Shown piece by piece: positions 24,131 to 33,245 of a stretch of 64,000 nt of DNA. The notes beneath the pieces were generated by a model. It did not search any database. It was given only the letters and a program-made list of their open reading frames with translations, and was not told the origin of the DNA. The stretch comes from Actinomycetota bacterium (lineage in GTDB: Bacteria; Actinomycetota; CADDZG01; JAHWKV01). Positions within the stretch are counted from its first letter, which is position 1. Each line of letters begins with the position of its first letter. The stretch is taken from the NCBI GenBank assembly GCA_019347715.1, contig JAHWKU010000002.1, positions 221,171-285,170 of the forward strand, given 5' to 3'. The position numbers were made by a program, and so were the translations under genes.

Positions 24131-25678
24131 GTGGAAGTTTTGATAGCACTTTTGGGGGTCCTCGCCGGGTTCGCGATCGGTTATTTCGTCTCCAGGAAGC
24201 TGGCCGAAACCAGGGCAGATTCCGCGGAAGCGAGAGCTAAGGACCTGCTCGAGGATGCCAAACGTGAAGCAGAGGCACTCAAGAGAGAAGCTCTCGTCGA
24301 TGCAAAGGATGAAGCGATCCGGATCCGCGCCGAGGCAGAAACCGAGGCAAAGCAGCGCACGGCCGAAGTCCAGCAACGAGCGGGAGAGCTCCAGAAGCGG
24401 GAGTCGAGGCTCGACCAGCGGGAGGAGACCCTGGAGCAGACCAACCGGCGCATGGAGGCTAAGGAAAGATCGATCGCCGATCGAGAGAGCAATGTCGAGA
24501 GACTGAAGGGCGAACTGGAATCGAGCGTTGAGCGGCATCGCGCCGAGCTGGAACGGGTTGCAGGGATGTCCGTTTCCGAGGCGAAGGAGATGCTCATCGG
24601 CCAGATCGAAAACGATGCCAAGCGAGATGCCATGGCATCGGTGCGCGAGATCGAGACCCAAGCCCGGGAGGAAGCAGACCGCAGAGCGAGGAAGATCGTC
24701 GCGATAGCGGTCCAGCGAGTGGCGTCTGAGGAGACCTCTGAGACATCTCAGTCCGTCGTGACTCTTCCTGACGAGATGAAGGGACGCGTCATCGGCCGGG
24801 AGGGCCGCAACATCAGGGCCTTCGAGGCCGCAACTGGAACCAACCTTCTCATCGACGACACCCCCGATACCGTCGTCCTCTCGTGCTTCGACCCCATCCG
24901 CCGCGAGATCGCCAGGCTGACCCTGGAAAAGCTGATTTCCGATGGCAGGATTCAGCCCGCAAGAATCGAGGAGATGTATGAGAAGTCGAAAGGTGAAGTC
25001 GACAAGGCCGTGAGAGAGGCTGGGGAGTGGGCTCTTCTCGAGCTTGGACTCACCGAAGTTCATCCGGAGATGGTCAAGGTCCTCGGCCGTCTCAACTACC
25101 GAACCTCATACGGACAGAACGTGCTCAAGCACCTCGTTGAAGCCGGCCACATCGCCGGTGTGATCGCGGCAGAGCTTGCCACCGACATCCAGCTCGCCAA
25201 GCGCGGCACCCTGATGCACGACATCGGAAAGGCCATCACCCACGAGGTGGAGGGCTCGCATGCGCTGATCGGTGCCGAGCTGGCACGAAGGCTGAAGGAG
25301 TCTCCTGCTGTCTGTCATGCGATCGAGGCCCACCACAACGAAGTCGAGCCGAGGACGATAGAAGCGATCATCGTCCAGACCGCCGATGCGATCTCCGGAT
25401 CCCGACCGGGAGCAAGACGTGAAACTCTCGAGACCTACGTAAAGAGACTCGAGCGCCTCGAGGCCATAGCCGAATCCTTCCCGGGGGTCGAGAAGTGCTA
25501 CGCGATGCAGGGGGGCCGCGAGGTCCGGGTCATGGTTCAGCCCAAGGACATCGACGACGTGCAGGCCGATGTGATTGCTCGTGATATCGCCAAGAAGATC
25601 GAGGAGGAGCTGCAGTATCCGGGACAGATCAAAGTGATGGTGATCCGGGAACATCGCGCCGTCGAATATGCAAAGTAA
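24131..25678 (+). CDS. rny: Ribonuclease Y
   Basis: RNase Y is the membrane-anchored endoribonuclease that starts mRNA decay in many Gram-positive bacteria. Residues 2-22 are a transmembrane helix (LIALLGVLAGFAIGYFVS), residues about 25-200 a long charged coiled coil, then a KH domain near 212 (GRVIGREGRNIRAFEAATG) and an HD domain with HDIGKA near residue 362. Length of 515 residues is normal. AAGGAGG (24118-24124) precedes a GTG start. Presence of RNase Y is notable for an actinobacterium, where RNase E types are usual. Confidence 0.95.
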   Translation: MEVLIALLGVLAGFAIGYFVSRKLAETRADSAEARAKDLLEDAKREAEALKREALVDAKDEAIRIRAEAETEAKQRTAEVQQRAGELQKRESRLDQREETLEQTNRRMEAKERSIADRESNVERLKGELESSVERHRAELERVAGMSVSEAKEMLIGQIENDAKRDAMASVREIETQAREEADRRARKIVAIAVQRVASEETSETSQSVVTLPDEMKGRVIGREGRNIRAFEAATGTNLLIDDTPDTVVLSCFDPIRREIARLTLEKLISDGRIQPARIEEMYEKSKGEVDKAVREAGEWALLELGLTEVHPEMVKVLGRLNYRTSYGQNVLKHLVEAGHIAGVIAAELATDIQLAKRGTLMHDIGKAITHEVEGSHALIGAELARRLKESPAVCHAIEAHHNEVEPRTIEAIIVQTADAISGSRPGARRETLETYVKRLERLEAIAESFPGVEKCYAMQGGREVRVMVQPKDIDDVQADVIARDIAKKIEEELQYPGQIKVMVIREHRAVEYAK

Positions 25679-25687
25679 GGTCTAGAG

Positions 25688-26989
25688 ATGTCCAAGACCT
25701 ACTTCATCCGTACCTTCGGGTGCCAGATGAACGAGCACGATTCGGAGCGAATGGCCGGTCTGCTGGAAGTCCAGGGCTATCGCCCTGCATCTGCGGTCGA
25801 GAAGGCGGACGTCGTGATTCTCAATACCTGCGCGATCCGGGAGAACGCGGACAACCGTCTTTACGGCAACCTCGGGTGGCTCAAGCCTGCCAAGGAGGAC
25901 CGTCCCGATATGAAGATCGTCGTCGGAGGATGCCTCGCAGAAAAAGACAGGGACTTGATCGTCGAGAAGGCTCCCTGGGTGGACGTTGTCTTCGGCACGC
26001 GCAACATCGAAGCTCTGCCCCAGCTTCTCAGGCAAGTCGAGGCCCAAGGGATACCGGTCGTCGAGTTCCATGAAACCCTGGAGATGTTTCCTTCGGCTTT
26101 GCCGGCACGGCGCGGGTCTAAGTTTCACGCTTGGATCGCCGTGCAGTACGGATGCAATAACTCTTGCACGTTTTGCATCGTCCCCAGTGTGCGAGGCGTA
26201 GAGGTCTCCCGTCCCATCGAGCACATCCTCGAAGAGGTGTCCGACGTCGCCGCCGATGGAGTGGTTGAGGTGACGCTTCTCGGACAAAACGTCAACTCTT
26301 ACGGCCGCGACATCTATCGCACGCCGAAGTTCGCCGAACTGTTGCGAGCGATGGACGAGGTGTCAGGGCTGAGACGAGTTCGCTACACATCCCCGCATCC
26401 AAAGGACTTTCGCGAACCGGTGGCTCGCGCCATGGCCGAAACCTCGGTGGTCTGCGAGCATCTTCATCTTCCGGTGCAGTCGGGTTCGTCTCGCGTTCTC
26501 AAGTCAATGAAGCGCTCCTACAACCGAGACCGGTATCTGGCGAAGGTCTCGATGGCCCGGGACCTCATCCCCGGTCTTGCGATCACCACCGACATCATCG
26601 TCGGGTTTCCAGGCGAGACCGAAGAAGACTTCCTCGAGACTCTTTCGCTGGTGGAGGAGGTGGGGTACGACTCCTCTTACATGTTCCAGTACTCGCCGAG
26701 GCCCGGAACCGAAGCAGCGGTGATGGACGACCAGGTTCCAAAGGACGTGGTTCAGGAACGTTTCGAGCGCCTGACGGCGGTTCAGGAGCAGATCTCGCAC
26801 CGCAAAAACCAGGACTCCATCGGGTCTGAGGTCGAGGTCCTTGTCGAGGGCCCTTCCAAGAAGGACCCAGGCAAAGTTACCGGCCGAACAAGAACAAACA
26901 AGCTCGTTCATTTCGCCGGTCCGGCCGAGCCTGGAGAGTTCAGGCAGGTTCGCATCAAGCAGGCCGCGCCCCACCACCTCGAGGCTTAG
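25688..26989 (+). CDS. miaB: tRNA-2-methylthio-N6-dimethylallyladenosine synthase
   Basis: MiaB is a radical-SAM enzyme that adds a methylthio group to i6A37 of tRNAs. The N-terminal UPF0004 domain carries three cluster cysteines (FGCQMNEHDS, NTCAIRE, GGCLAEK); the radical-SAM CxxxCxxC is CNNSCTFC (about residue 156); a TRAM domain closes the protein (about 370-430). Length of 433 residues is typical. It sits nine bases after rny and five bases before miaA, which makes its substrate. Confidence 0.95.
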   Translation: MSKTYFIRTFGCQMNEHDSERMAGLLEVQGYRPASAVEKADVVILNTCAIRENADNRLYGNLGWLKPAKEDRPDMKIVVGGCLAEKDRDLIVEKAPWVDVVFGTRNIEALPQLLRQVEAQGIPVVEFHETLEMFPSALPARRGSKFHAWIAVQYGCNNSCTFCIVPSVRGVEVSRPIEHILEEVSDVAADGVVEVTLLGQNVNSYGRDIYRTPKFAELLRAMDEVSGLRRVRYTSPHPKDFREPVARAMAETSVVCEHLHLPVQSGSSRVLKSMKRSYNRDRYLAKVSMARDLIPGLAITTDIIVGFPGETEEDFLETLSLVEEVGYDSSYMFQYSPRPGTEAAVMDDQVPKDVVQERFERLTAVQEQISHRKNQDSIGSEVEVLVEGPSKKDPGKVTGRTRTNKLVHFAGPAEPGEFRQVRIKQAAPHHLEA

Positions 26990-26994
26990 CTGTT

Positions 26995-27930
26995 TTGAAG
27001 AACCTCGTCCTTGCCATCGTCGGTCCGACCGCAGTCGGCAAGAGCGAACTGGCGCTCGAGGTGGCAGAGGAGATTCCTACCGAGATCGTGAGCATCGATT
27101 CCGTTCAGATATACCGGCAGATGGACATCGGCTCGGCCAAGCCCCCTGCCGAAGCGCTTGCGAGAGTGCCCCATCACATGATCGATGTCGCCGACCCGGC
27201 AGAAACGATGTCGGTCGCGGAATTTCGTCAGATGGCACGCAATGCGATCGCAGACATCTTGCAGCGCCAAAAAGTTCCCCTTTTGGTTGGTGGGTCGGGG
27301 CTTTACTTCCGTTCGGTGGTGGACCCCCTCGACTTTCCTGCAACCGATCCGCATGTGCGCGCCATAGTCCAGCAGCAGGCCGATGACGAAGGCGCAGAGA
27401 CACTCCACGAACGGCTCAAGCAGCTGGACCCGGCCGCCGCGCTTCGCATCGAACCTGAGAATGTGAGGCGGACCGTAAGGGCTCTCGAGGTGATCGAGCT
27501 GACCGGCAGAAAGTTCTCGGAGTTCAGGGCAGCGTGGGACGAATACGAGTCGATCTACTTTCTGAAGGTGGCGGGATTGACCCTTCCCAAAGAAGAGCTC
27601 AACCGCAGAATCGACGAAAGGGTGGACGAACTGATCGCATCCGGACTGGTGAATGAAGTCGAGACACTGATTGGGGCCGGGCTTAGGGACTCTTTAACTT
27701 CGCGGCAGGCGCTCGGCTATGCTCAATTGCTCGATCATCTCGAAGGCAAGATCTCTCTGGAAGAGGCGATCGCTGAGATCAAACGAAAGACGCGGCGATT
27801 TGCAAGGCGCCAATTGAACTGGTTCAAAGCCGATCCGAGGGTGCGCTGGTTTGAAGGAGATTCTCAGAGCGCCAAGAGATTCCTTGTCGAGGAACTCGTC
27901 GGAGCGATGAGCTTTAAGGGGAATGGATGA
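26995..27930 (+). CDS. miaA: tRNA dimethylallyltransferase
   Basis: MiaA adds the dimethylallyl group to A37 of tRNAs, giving the substrate of MiaB encoded just upstream. The P-loop is GPTAVGKSELAL at residue 9, followed by SIDSVQIYRQMDIGSAKP and LVGGSGLYFRSVVD, the family signatures. The C-terminal RRFARRQLNWFKADPRV motif is also present. Length is 311 residues. The start is a TTG five bases after the miaB stop, with no strong ribosome binding site; it is the only start that keeps the P-loop in place. It overlaps dapF by four bases. Confidence 0.94.
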   Translation: MKNLVLAIVGPTAVGKSELALEVAEEIPTEIVSIDSVQIYRQMDIGSAKPPAEALARVPHHMIDVADPAETMSVAEFRQMARNAIADILQRQKVPLLVGGSGLYFRSVVDPLDFPATDPHVRAIVQQQADDEGAETLHERLKQLDPAAALRIEPENVRRTVRALEVIELTGRKFSEFRAAWDEYESIYFLKVAGLTLPKEELNRRIDERVDELIASGLVNEVETLIGAGLRDSLTSRQALGYAQLLDHLEGKISLEEAIAEIKRKTRRFARRQLNWFKADPRVRWFEGDSQSAKRFLVEELVGAMSFKGNG

Positions 27931-28679
27931 GTCTGGAGTTTTCCAAGTACCACGGTTTAGGAAACGATTTCCTGATCGCCTACGGCCAGAAGGTGACCGG
28001 CGAAGAGGCGATCAGAATCCTCGACCGTAACTTCGGGGTTGGAGCCGATGGTCTAATCCTCGTCCAGCCGTCCGACACCGCCGACTTCTCCTTTCGCCTT
28101 CTGCAACCCGATGGCAGCGAGGCAGAGGTGTCAGGCAACGGTCTCAGATGCGTAGGCAAATTCTTATTCGAGAAAAAACACTTCTCCGAGTCAACCGTAA
28201 AAGTCGAGGCCGGAGGTGAGATCAAGGTCCTCGAACTCGTGATCGACGGCGACCAAGTCTCCAGCGTCCGGGTGGATATGGGCATTCCCATCGAAGAGGG
28301 GACCGTCGAACTGCAAGGTCGAATTTGGAAGAAGATCTCGACAGGGAATCCTCATGCCGTGACGATCGTTGACGACATCGATCAGGCGCCGGTGACCGAG
28401 CTCGGCCCACTGGTCGAAAACGACCCACACTTCCCGAATAGAACCAACGTCGAGTTCATCCAGGTGGAGGGTTCGATCGTGCATGCGCGTTTCTGGGAGC
28501 GCGGAGTCGGGGTCACCCTGGCTTCGGGGACCGGGTCTTGCGCTTCGCTGGTCGCAAGCGGCCTGACCGCAGGAATCGTCAGGACTCCCGGCGGGGACCT
28601 CGAAATCGCTAGAGACGATGAAGGACGGCTGTTCAAGACCGGCCCGGCAGTTCACGTATTCGACGGACGGATCCCGTGA
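27927..28679 (+). CDS. dapF: Diaminopimelate epimerase
   Basis: DapF interconverts LL- and meso-diaminopimelate. The two catalytic cysteines are in VSGNGLRCVGKF (about residue 73) and ASGTGSCASLVAS (about 198). The N-terminus FSKYHGLGNDFLIAYG is canonical. At 250 residues it is slightly shorter than the usual 270-290 but motif-complete. It overlaps miaA (ATGA) and dapL (GTGA), so LL-DAP made by DapL is directly passed to a co-translated epimerase in pathway terms. Confidence 0.95.
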   Translation: MSLEFSKYHGLGNDFLIAYGQKVTGEEAIRILDRNFGVGADGLILVQPSDTADFSFRLLQPDGSEAEVSGNGLRCVGKFLFEKKHFSESTVKVEAGGEIKVLELVIDGDQVSSVRVDMGIPIEEGTVELQGRIWKKISTGNPHAVTIVDDIDQAPVTELGPLVENDPHFPNRTNVEFIQVEGSIVHARFWERGVGVTLASGTGSCASLVASGLTAGIVRTPGGDLEIARDDEGRLFKTGPAVHVFDGRIP

Positions 28680-29842
28680 GGACCGCCAAGCGCATCGACC
28701 GGCTGCCGCAATATCTGTTTGCATCTCTGGACAAGAAGGTCTCTAACGCGCGGGCTCGAGGTATCGATGTCATCTCTTTTGGGGTGGGGGATCCCGATCG
28801 ACCAACTCCAAACCACATCGTCGAAGCCGGTGCCAGAGCGCTCAAGGATCCGGGAACCCATCGTTATCCCTCTTATTACGGAATGCCGGAATTCAGGGCC
28901 GCAGTCGCCGCGTACTACGAACGCCGCTTCTCAGTAACGCTTGATCCAGACACCCAGATCCTTCCCGTCATCGGTTCTAAGGAGGGGATAGCTCACCTTG
29001 CAACGGCATTCATCGATCCAGGCGACGCGGCTTTGGTTCCGGATCCGGGCTATCCCGTCTACGAGACCTCGGCCATTCTTTCCGGCGGCGAATGCGTCTA
29101 CCTTCCGCTAACCGAGAAGAACCAGTACCTCCCGCGATTCGAGGAGATCCCCGAAGATCATCGGACGAAGTCCAAGTTGATGTGGCTGTGCTATCCGAAC
29201 AATCCGACGGCCGCCACGTGCGAGACGGGTCTCTTCCAAAAGGCCGTGGACTTTTCCCGCGAGAACGATCTGCTGTTAGCCCACGACGCTGCATATGTCG
29301 AGATCACCTTCGACGGATACACGGCCCCAAGCGTTTTGCAGGCTCCAGGGGCCCTCGATGTTGCGATCGAATTTGGATCGCTGTCGAAGACGTTCAACAT
29401 GACCGGCTGGAGAGTTGGCTGGGTAGCCGGAGCCGAGAAGGCAATCGAAGCCCTAGGACGAGTCAAGACCAACATCGACTCAGGGATATTCGACGCTCTT
29501 CAACGGGCAGGAATCGCCGCGCTGGAAGGTCCCCAGGACAGTCTCGAGGAGACTCTAAGTGTCTATGCGAAACGCCGCGACGCGCTGGTGGATGCTCTCA
29601 ACACCGCAGGATGGGTGCTGCAAAAGCCAAAGGGATCCATATATCTGTGGGTCCCCGTCCCCGAGGGGGATACCTCCCTCGATTTCACCGAATTCCTTCT
29701 CGAGAAAGCCGGTGTCGTTGTTGCGCCCGGCTCGGGATACGGGCCGACCGGCGAAGGCTACGTTCGATTCTCTCTGACACTTCCTGACGATCGTTTGGAA
29801 GAGGGCGCGGCACGCATCGCTCAGGCTCTGAAGGAGAGATAA
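28676..29842 (+). CDS. dapL: LL-diaminopimelate aminotransferase-like class I/II aminotransferase
   Basis: DapL converts tetrahydrodipicolinate to LL-diaminopimelate in one step, bypassing the succinylase/acetylase branch. The PLP-dependent fold has the pyridoxal Lys in SLSKTFNMTGWRVG (about residue 239), SFGVGDPDRPTP near residue 36, and CYPNNPTAAT. Length of 388 residues matches DapL. Its four-base overlap with dapF, and dapA/dapB 15 kb upstream, strongly support the DapL assignment over a general aspartate aminotransferase, though the exact substrate is inferred. DapL is uncommon in well-studied actinomycetes. Confidence 0.82.
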   Translation: MRTAKRIDRLPQYLFASLDKKVSNARARGIDVISFGVGDPDRPTPNHIVEAGARALKDPGTHRYPSYYGMPEFRAAVAAYYERRFSVTLDPDTQILPVIGSKEGIAHLATAFIDPGDAALVPDPGYPVYETSAILSGGECVYLPLTEKNQYLPRFEEIPEDHRTKSKLMWLCYPNNPTAATCETGLFQKAVDFSRENDLLLAHDAAYVEITFDGYTAPSVLQAPGALDVAIEFGSLSKTFNMTGWRVGWVAGAEKAIEALGRVKTNIDSGIFDALQRAGIAALEGPQDSLEETLSVYAKRRDALVDALNTAGWVLQKPKGSIYLWVPVPEGDTSLDFTEFLLEKAGVVVAPGSGYGPTGEGYVRFSLTLPDDRLEEGAARIAQALKER

Positions 29843-29856
29843 GAGGGAACCTTCTG

Positions 29857-31203
29857 ATGCCGCGGGCACTGCAGGATCGACGAGAGAGAGTTCTTCTGGT
29901 CGGCTTGGCGCGATCATCTTCCGAGACGTCCTCGGCCGAGTCGTCTCTCGACGAGCTCGAGGCCCTCGCAGATACGGCCGGAGCAGACACCGTCGAACGG
30001 GTGCTCCAGGTCCGGGGTACTCCCGACCCCGCCACCTACATCGGAAAAGGCAAGGCCAAAGAAGTGGTCGAGCTCGCTCGTATGCTCGAAGCGGATGCCA
30101 TCATCTTCGACGACGAGCTCTCACCGGCACAGGGCAGAAACTTAGAAGACGTTGCTGCGGTGAACCCTCTTGCTCCAAACGCTCTCAAGATCCTGGACCG
30201 CACCGGCCTGATACTCGACGTTTTCTCGCAGCATGCCCACTCCGCAGAAGGGAAGCTCCAAGTCGAGCTTGCGCAAATCGACTACATGGTCCCAAGGCTA
30301 AGAGGATGGGGCGAGGTCCTCAGCAGGATCGGAGGCGCGACCGGGGGCGGGGGGGGAAGGGCCCCAATCGGCACCCGGGGGCCGGGAGAAACCCAACTCG
30401 AGGTAGACCGTCGAAGGATCCAACGTCGTCTCAAGAGCCTCAAGAAGGATTTGGCAGACCTCGAGCGGACGAGGAAGGTGAAGCGCAGAGGACGGGACAG
30501 GTCGGGTGTGGCACAGATATCTCTTGTGGGCTATACGAATGCCGGTAAGTCGACGCTGCTGAACGCTCTCACCGGTGCCGGTGTGCTGGTCGAGGATCGT
30601 CTCTTCTCGACTCTAGATCCTGTAACGAGAAAGCTGAGCCTTCCTGACGGCAGCGAAGCGGTGCTGACCGACACGGTTGGTTTCGTCAGGAAGCTTCCTC
30701 ACCAACTTGTTCAGGCGTTTCGCTCAACGCTCGAGGAAACCGTCGAAGCAGATCTATTGCTGCACGTCGTGGACTCGAGCGCGGATGATCCCCAGGCCCA
30801 GGTGGCTGCCGTTGAGAGCGTTCTGACCGAGATCGGGGCGGACCGCATCACAAGGGTCATAGCTTTGAACAAGGCCGACCGAATCTCCGAGGAGGAAAGG
30901 GATCGCATCGAAAAGATGTTTCCCGAGGGAGTCTTTGTCTCTGCAATCAACAAAGAAGGGTCATCAGAGCTGCTGGATGTGATCCGTGCGCGTCTCGATG
31001 CCGCCCGGCGGATAGCAGTGTTCGAGATCCCGTTTGACCGCGGCGATGTAAGAAGTGCCCTTCACGATGGAAGCGAAATACTGCAGGAAACTTTCGGCGA
31101 GGACCGGATGAGAGTCGTCGTGAAGGCAACGGGGCCCGTCGTAGCGCGCTTCAAGGAGTTTCTGAGCACGGAGCCGGAGTTAATGGAGAACGACGCCGGC
31201 TGA
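29857..31203 (+). CDS. hflX: Ribosome-associated GTPase HflX
   Basis: HflX is a GTPase that splits stalled 70S ribosomes, often in stress. The N-terminal HflX-specific domain (TYIGKGKAKEVVELA, IFDDELSPAQGRNLED) is followed by a Gly-rich stretch and a G domain with G1 GYTNAGKSTLLNAL (about residue 224), G3 DTVGFVRKLPHQLV and G4 NKAD. Length of 448 residues is normal. hflX commonly follows miaA and dapF in actinobacteria, as here. It converges directly on the lipoprotein gene, whose stop codon is adjacent to the hflX stop. Confidence 0.95.
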   Translation: MPRALQDRRERVLLVGLARSSSETSSAESSLDELEALADTAGADTVERVLQVRGTPDPATYIGKGKAKEVVELARMLEADAIIFDDELSPAQGRNLEDVAAVNPLAPNALKILDRTGLILDVFSQHAHSAEGKLQVELAQIDYMVPRLRGWGEVLSRIGGATGGGGGRAPIGTRGPGETQLEVDRRRIQRRLKSLKKDLADLERTRKVKRRGRDRSGVAQISLVGYTNAGKSTLLNALTGAGVLVEDRLFSTLDPVTRKLSLPDGSEAVLTDTVGFVRKLPHQLVQAFRSTLEETVEADLLLHVVDSSADDPQAQVAAVESVLTEIGADRITRVIALNKADRISEEERDRIEKMFPEGVFVSAINKEGSSELLDVIRARLDAARRIAVFEIPFDRGDVRSALHDGSEILQETFGEDRMRVVVKATGPVVARFKEFLSTEPELMENDAG

Positions 31204-32466
31204 TCAGCGGACCTGACGCTCGATCCACTCGCGAACCTGAATGTCGAGTTCGTATTCCGTCAGACCGAAGATCCTTTGGAGGGCTTCGACCGTGACTTCG
31301 GATGACAATCCCTGAAGCGCGTCGCGGCTCTGTGCATTGGTAGCTCCTTCCGGAATCTGCGCGTAGATTCGTTCGGCGGGCACGTCGGCGTATGAGCGAT
31401 AGAAGCTCCAATACGCATCAGCCCCGAATTTCTCCACGAGGTGATACGCGGCGGCTGCTGCATACGCGTATTCCAGAGAGGCAGTCCGGCCGGTTACATC
31501 GTGACCGCCCAGACTTCCCGTTCGGCTCAACTGTGCGAATGAAAGGGTGTCGAATCTTCCATTCCTTACTCCGAACCGCCAGGTGTCTCGTGGCCTGGAA
31601 TCCGAAAGGAACAACGCCGCGGATTCGCTCACCCAAGTTGGAGTGAACGGCCTCGTATCTCTGGATAGAGCCAGATGCCCGAGTTCGTGCTGCAGGGTCT
31701 CGAGCGCAGACCCGGTCGAATGCAGTGCCTGGAGGTTAACGACTATGTGCCGGCTTCTAACTGCAATTGAATCGGGTGTGATCTGGTATGTGGTCTCGGC
31801 CTGTGCTATCGATGAGACGGGGGAGTCGCTAGCCGCCAGCACGTCGTATTCCGCTCGATCTCTGGCCAGGACGATCAGGTATGAGGCTTCCAGCGGATAA
31901 GTCACTTTTGGAGCGAGCTGGTCCCGTGCCCTCTTTGCGATTTCGAAAGTCCTCGTGGGATTTGGCAATCCCGGGCGAAACATCGCCAGAAAGACGTCGA
32001 ATCGAGTGTGTTCTATCGGACCGGTCAACCACGGTGGCTTCGGTGCATCCGCCTGCACCTGGGCGGCGGAGATAACCCAGCTTCCACCCTGTTTCACGAT
32101 GTCATAGGCAAGCGCTAGGTTGAAAACATTGTCGTCGGGGAGTCCGTCATATAGGTAGGCGAGGTCCACGCTCGCACCTGTGAACTGGCCGTCAACCGGT
32201 GCGGCCGAGGGACGCAGCCTCAGCGAGAAGCCCCGGCTCGGAACCGAGAGAATCGATTGAGCGAGATGTCTTTCTGCCTCGCGCGCCTCCGGGGTCATGG
32301 GGGAAAGAAACGCTTCGACATCTCTTTGTTCCAAGGCGGCTGCTCTTGCATGCAGCATCTGCTGAACCTCCGAGCGCGGGGTCGGGACGGAAGTCCTCGG
32401 CTGCTCCGGAGCGATGACCGCGCATGCCTGAAGGGCTAACGCGACAAGAAGAAATGCGATTCGAAG
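31204..32466 (-). CDS. Secreted lipoprotein-type gluzincin metallopeptidase (peptidase MA-like)
   Basis: A signal peptide with a lipobox-like LALQAC is followed by an N-terminal domain like a SnoaL/NTF2 fold and then a zinc-peptidase domain. HELGH (about residue 260) gives two ligands and the third is probably the Glu in WVSESAALFL downstream, the gluzincin pattern of Peptidase_MA-like families. It is a clear paralogue of the protein at 52.2 kb. Odd: no ATG, GTG or TTG lies in frame between the end of lexA and the signal peptide. The nearest in-frame ATG would be far upstream inside lexA, so the given start is a placeholder near AAGG at 32473-32476. Confidence 0.7.
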   Translation of the reverse strand, partial: LRIAFLLVALALQACAVIAPEQPRTSVPTPRSEVQQMLHARAAALEQRDVEAFLSPMTPEAREAERHLAQSILSVPSRGFSLRLRPSAAPVDGQFTGASVDLAYLYDGLPDDNVFNLALAYDIVKQGGSWVISAAQVQADAPKPPWLTGPIEHTRFDVFLAMFRPGLPNPTRTFEIAKRARDQLAPKVTYPLEASYLIVLARDRAEYDVLAASDSPVSSIAQAETTYQITPDSIAVRSRHIVVNLQALHSTGSALETLQHELGHLALSRDTRPFTPTWVSESAALFLSDSRPRDTWRFGVRNGRFDTLSFAQLSRTGSLGGHDVTGRTASLEYAYAAAAAYHLVEKFGADAYWSFYRSYADVPAERIYAQIPEGATNAQSRDALQGLSSEVTVEALQRIFGLTEYELDIQVREWIERQVR

Positions 32467-32479
32467 ATGAAGCCTTGGG

Positions 32480-33130
32480 TTACAGCTGTCGGAGTATCGC
32501 GACGACCTTGCCGAGGATCCTGAGATCTTCGGGCGCTTCGATGGGCTCCATGGTTGGATTCTGTGGGACGAGGAGAATCCTTCCGTTGTCTCTCTTGAGG
32601 GTCTTGACAGTTGCTTCAGCCTCTCCGGTCGGCCCCCCGATCTGAGCGGCCACGACATCTCCGTTGCCCGCATCAGGCTGCGCACGGATCACGGCGAGAT
32701 CGCCTTCAAGGATACCGGCCTCGATCATGCTGTCGCCTTTTATCTTCAACACAAAGTGTGGAGTGTCATCGACGAACTCACTCGGGAAAGGAAGTATCCC
32801 TTCATGCATCTGCTCGGCCAGTGAGGTGGGCCCTGCCGCGATCTGGCCGTAGACGGGGAGGTTGCGAACGGCCGGGCGATCCTCTGCAACTCCGGCATCT
32901 CTCATCCATCGAACTTCAATGGCTCTTGGCTTTGTTGGGTCCCTTCGCAGATATCCCTTTTCCTCGAGGGTCTGGAGATGGGCGTGCACGGTGCTCGGTG
33001 AATGCAGGCCGACCGCCTCGCCAATCTCGCGAACTGCCGGGGGATACCCCCTGCCCTCGACGGTCTGAAGGATGAAGTCGAGGATGTCCTTTTGCCGCTG
33101 GGAGAGGTCGGAGCCGTCCATAGGTGTCAT
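32480..33130 (-). CDS. lexA: SOS repressor LexA
   Basis: LexA represses DNA-damage genes and cleaves itself when RecA filaments form. The winged-helix N-terminus reads QRQKDILDFILQTVEGRGYPP and VREIGEAVGLHSPSTVHAHL; the cleavage Ala-Gly is in GQIAAGPT (about residue 98), the catalytic Ser in KGDSMIEAG (about 133) and Lys in ATVKTLKRD (about 172). ATG 33130 is chosen over a TTG at 33190 that lies within the operator region, giving 216 residues. Two LexA boxes lie upstream, so it is autoregulated. Confidence 0.95.
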   Translation of the reverse strand: MTPMDGSDLSQRQKDILDFILQTVEGRGYPPAVREIGEAVGLHSPSTVHAHLQTLEEKGYLRRDPTKPRAIEVRWMRDAGVAEDRPAVRNLPVYGQIAAGPTSLAEQMHEGILPFPSEFVDDTPHFVLKIKGDSMIEAGILEGDLAVIRAQPDAGNGDVVAAQIGGPTGEAEATVKTLKRDNGRILLVPQNPTMEPIEAPEDLRILGKVVAILRQL

Positions 33131-33187
33131 GGTCTTTGCCTTTCGAACTCTTGTACGGGGCAGTGTAGGCGAGGGGGAGTAAAAATA

Positions 33188-33203
33188 CAAACACCTGTTC
33201 GAT
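33188..33203 (-). promoter_or_regulatory. LexA box 1 (lexA-proximal)
   Basis: ACAAACACCTGTTCGA has a perfect GTTCGA half-site and a 4-of-6 left half-site relative to TCGAAC-N4-GTTCGA. It lies about 60 bases upstream of the lexA start, between a weak -35 (ACTTTA) and a TATTTT -10 on the minus strand, so it likely autoregulates lexA. Confidence 0.7.
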
Positions 33204-33210
33204 TTAAAGT

Positions 33211-33239
33211 TGACTTTCGAACATGCGTTCCCTAATATC
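33211..33239 (+). promoter_or_regulatory. Leaderless promoter of the LysM gene
   Basis: TTGACT (33211-33216) and TAATAT (33234-33239) have a 17-base spacer filled by a LexA box. The -10 ends six bases before the ATG at 33246, so transcription probably starts at the initiation codon. The layout copies that of the recA promoter. Confidence 0.72.
33218..33233 (+). promoter_or_regulatory. LexA box 2 (LysM-proximal)
   Basis: TCGAACATGCGTTCCC has a perfect TCGAAC half-site and a GTTC-containing right half. It occupies the LysM promoter spacer exactly and lies 30 bases from box 1, so the two may bind LexA on the same DNA face. Confidence 0.8.
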
Positions 33240-33245
33240 GGGCGT

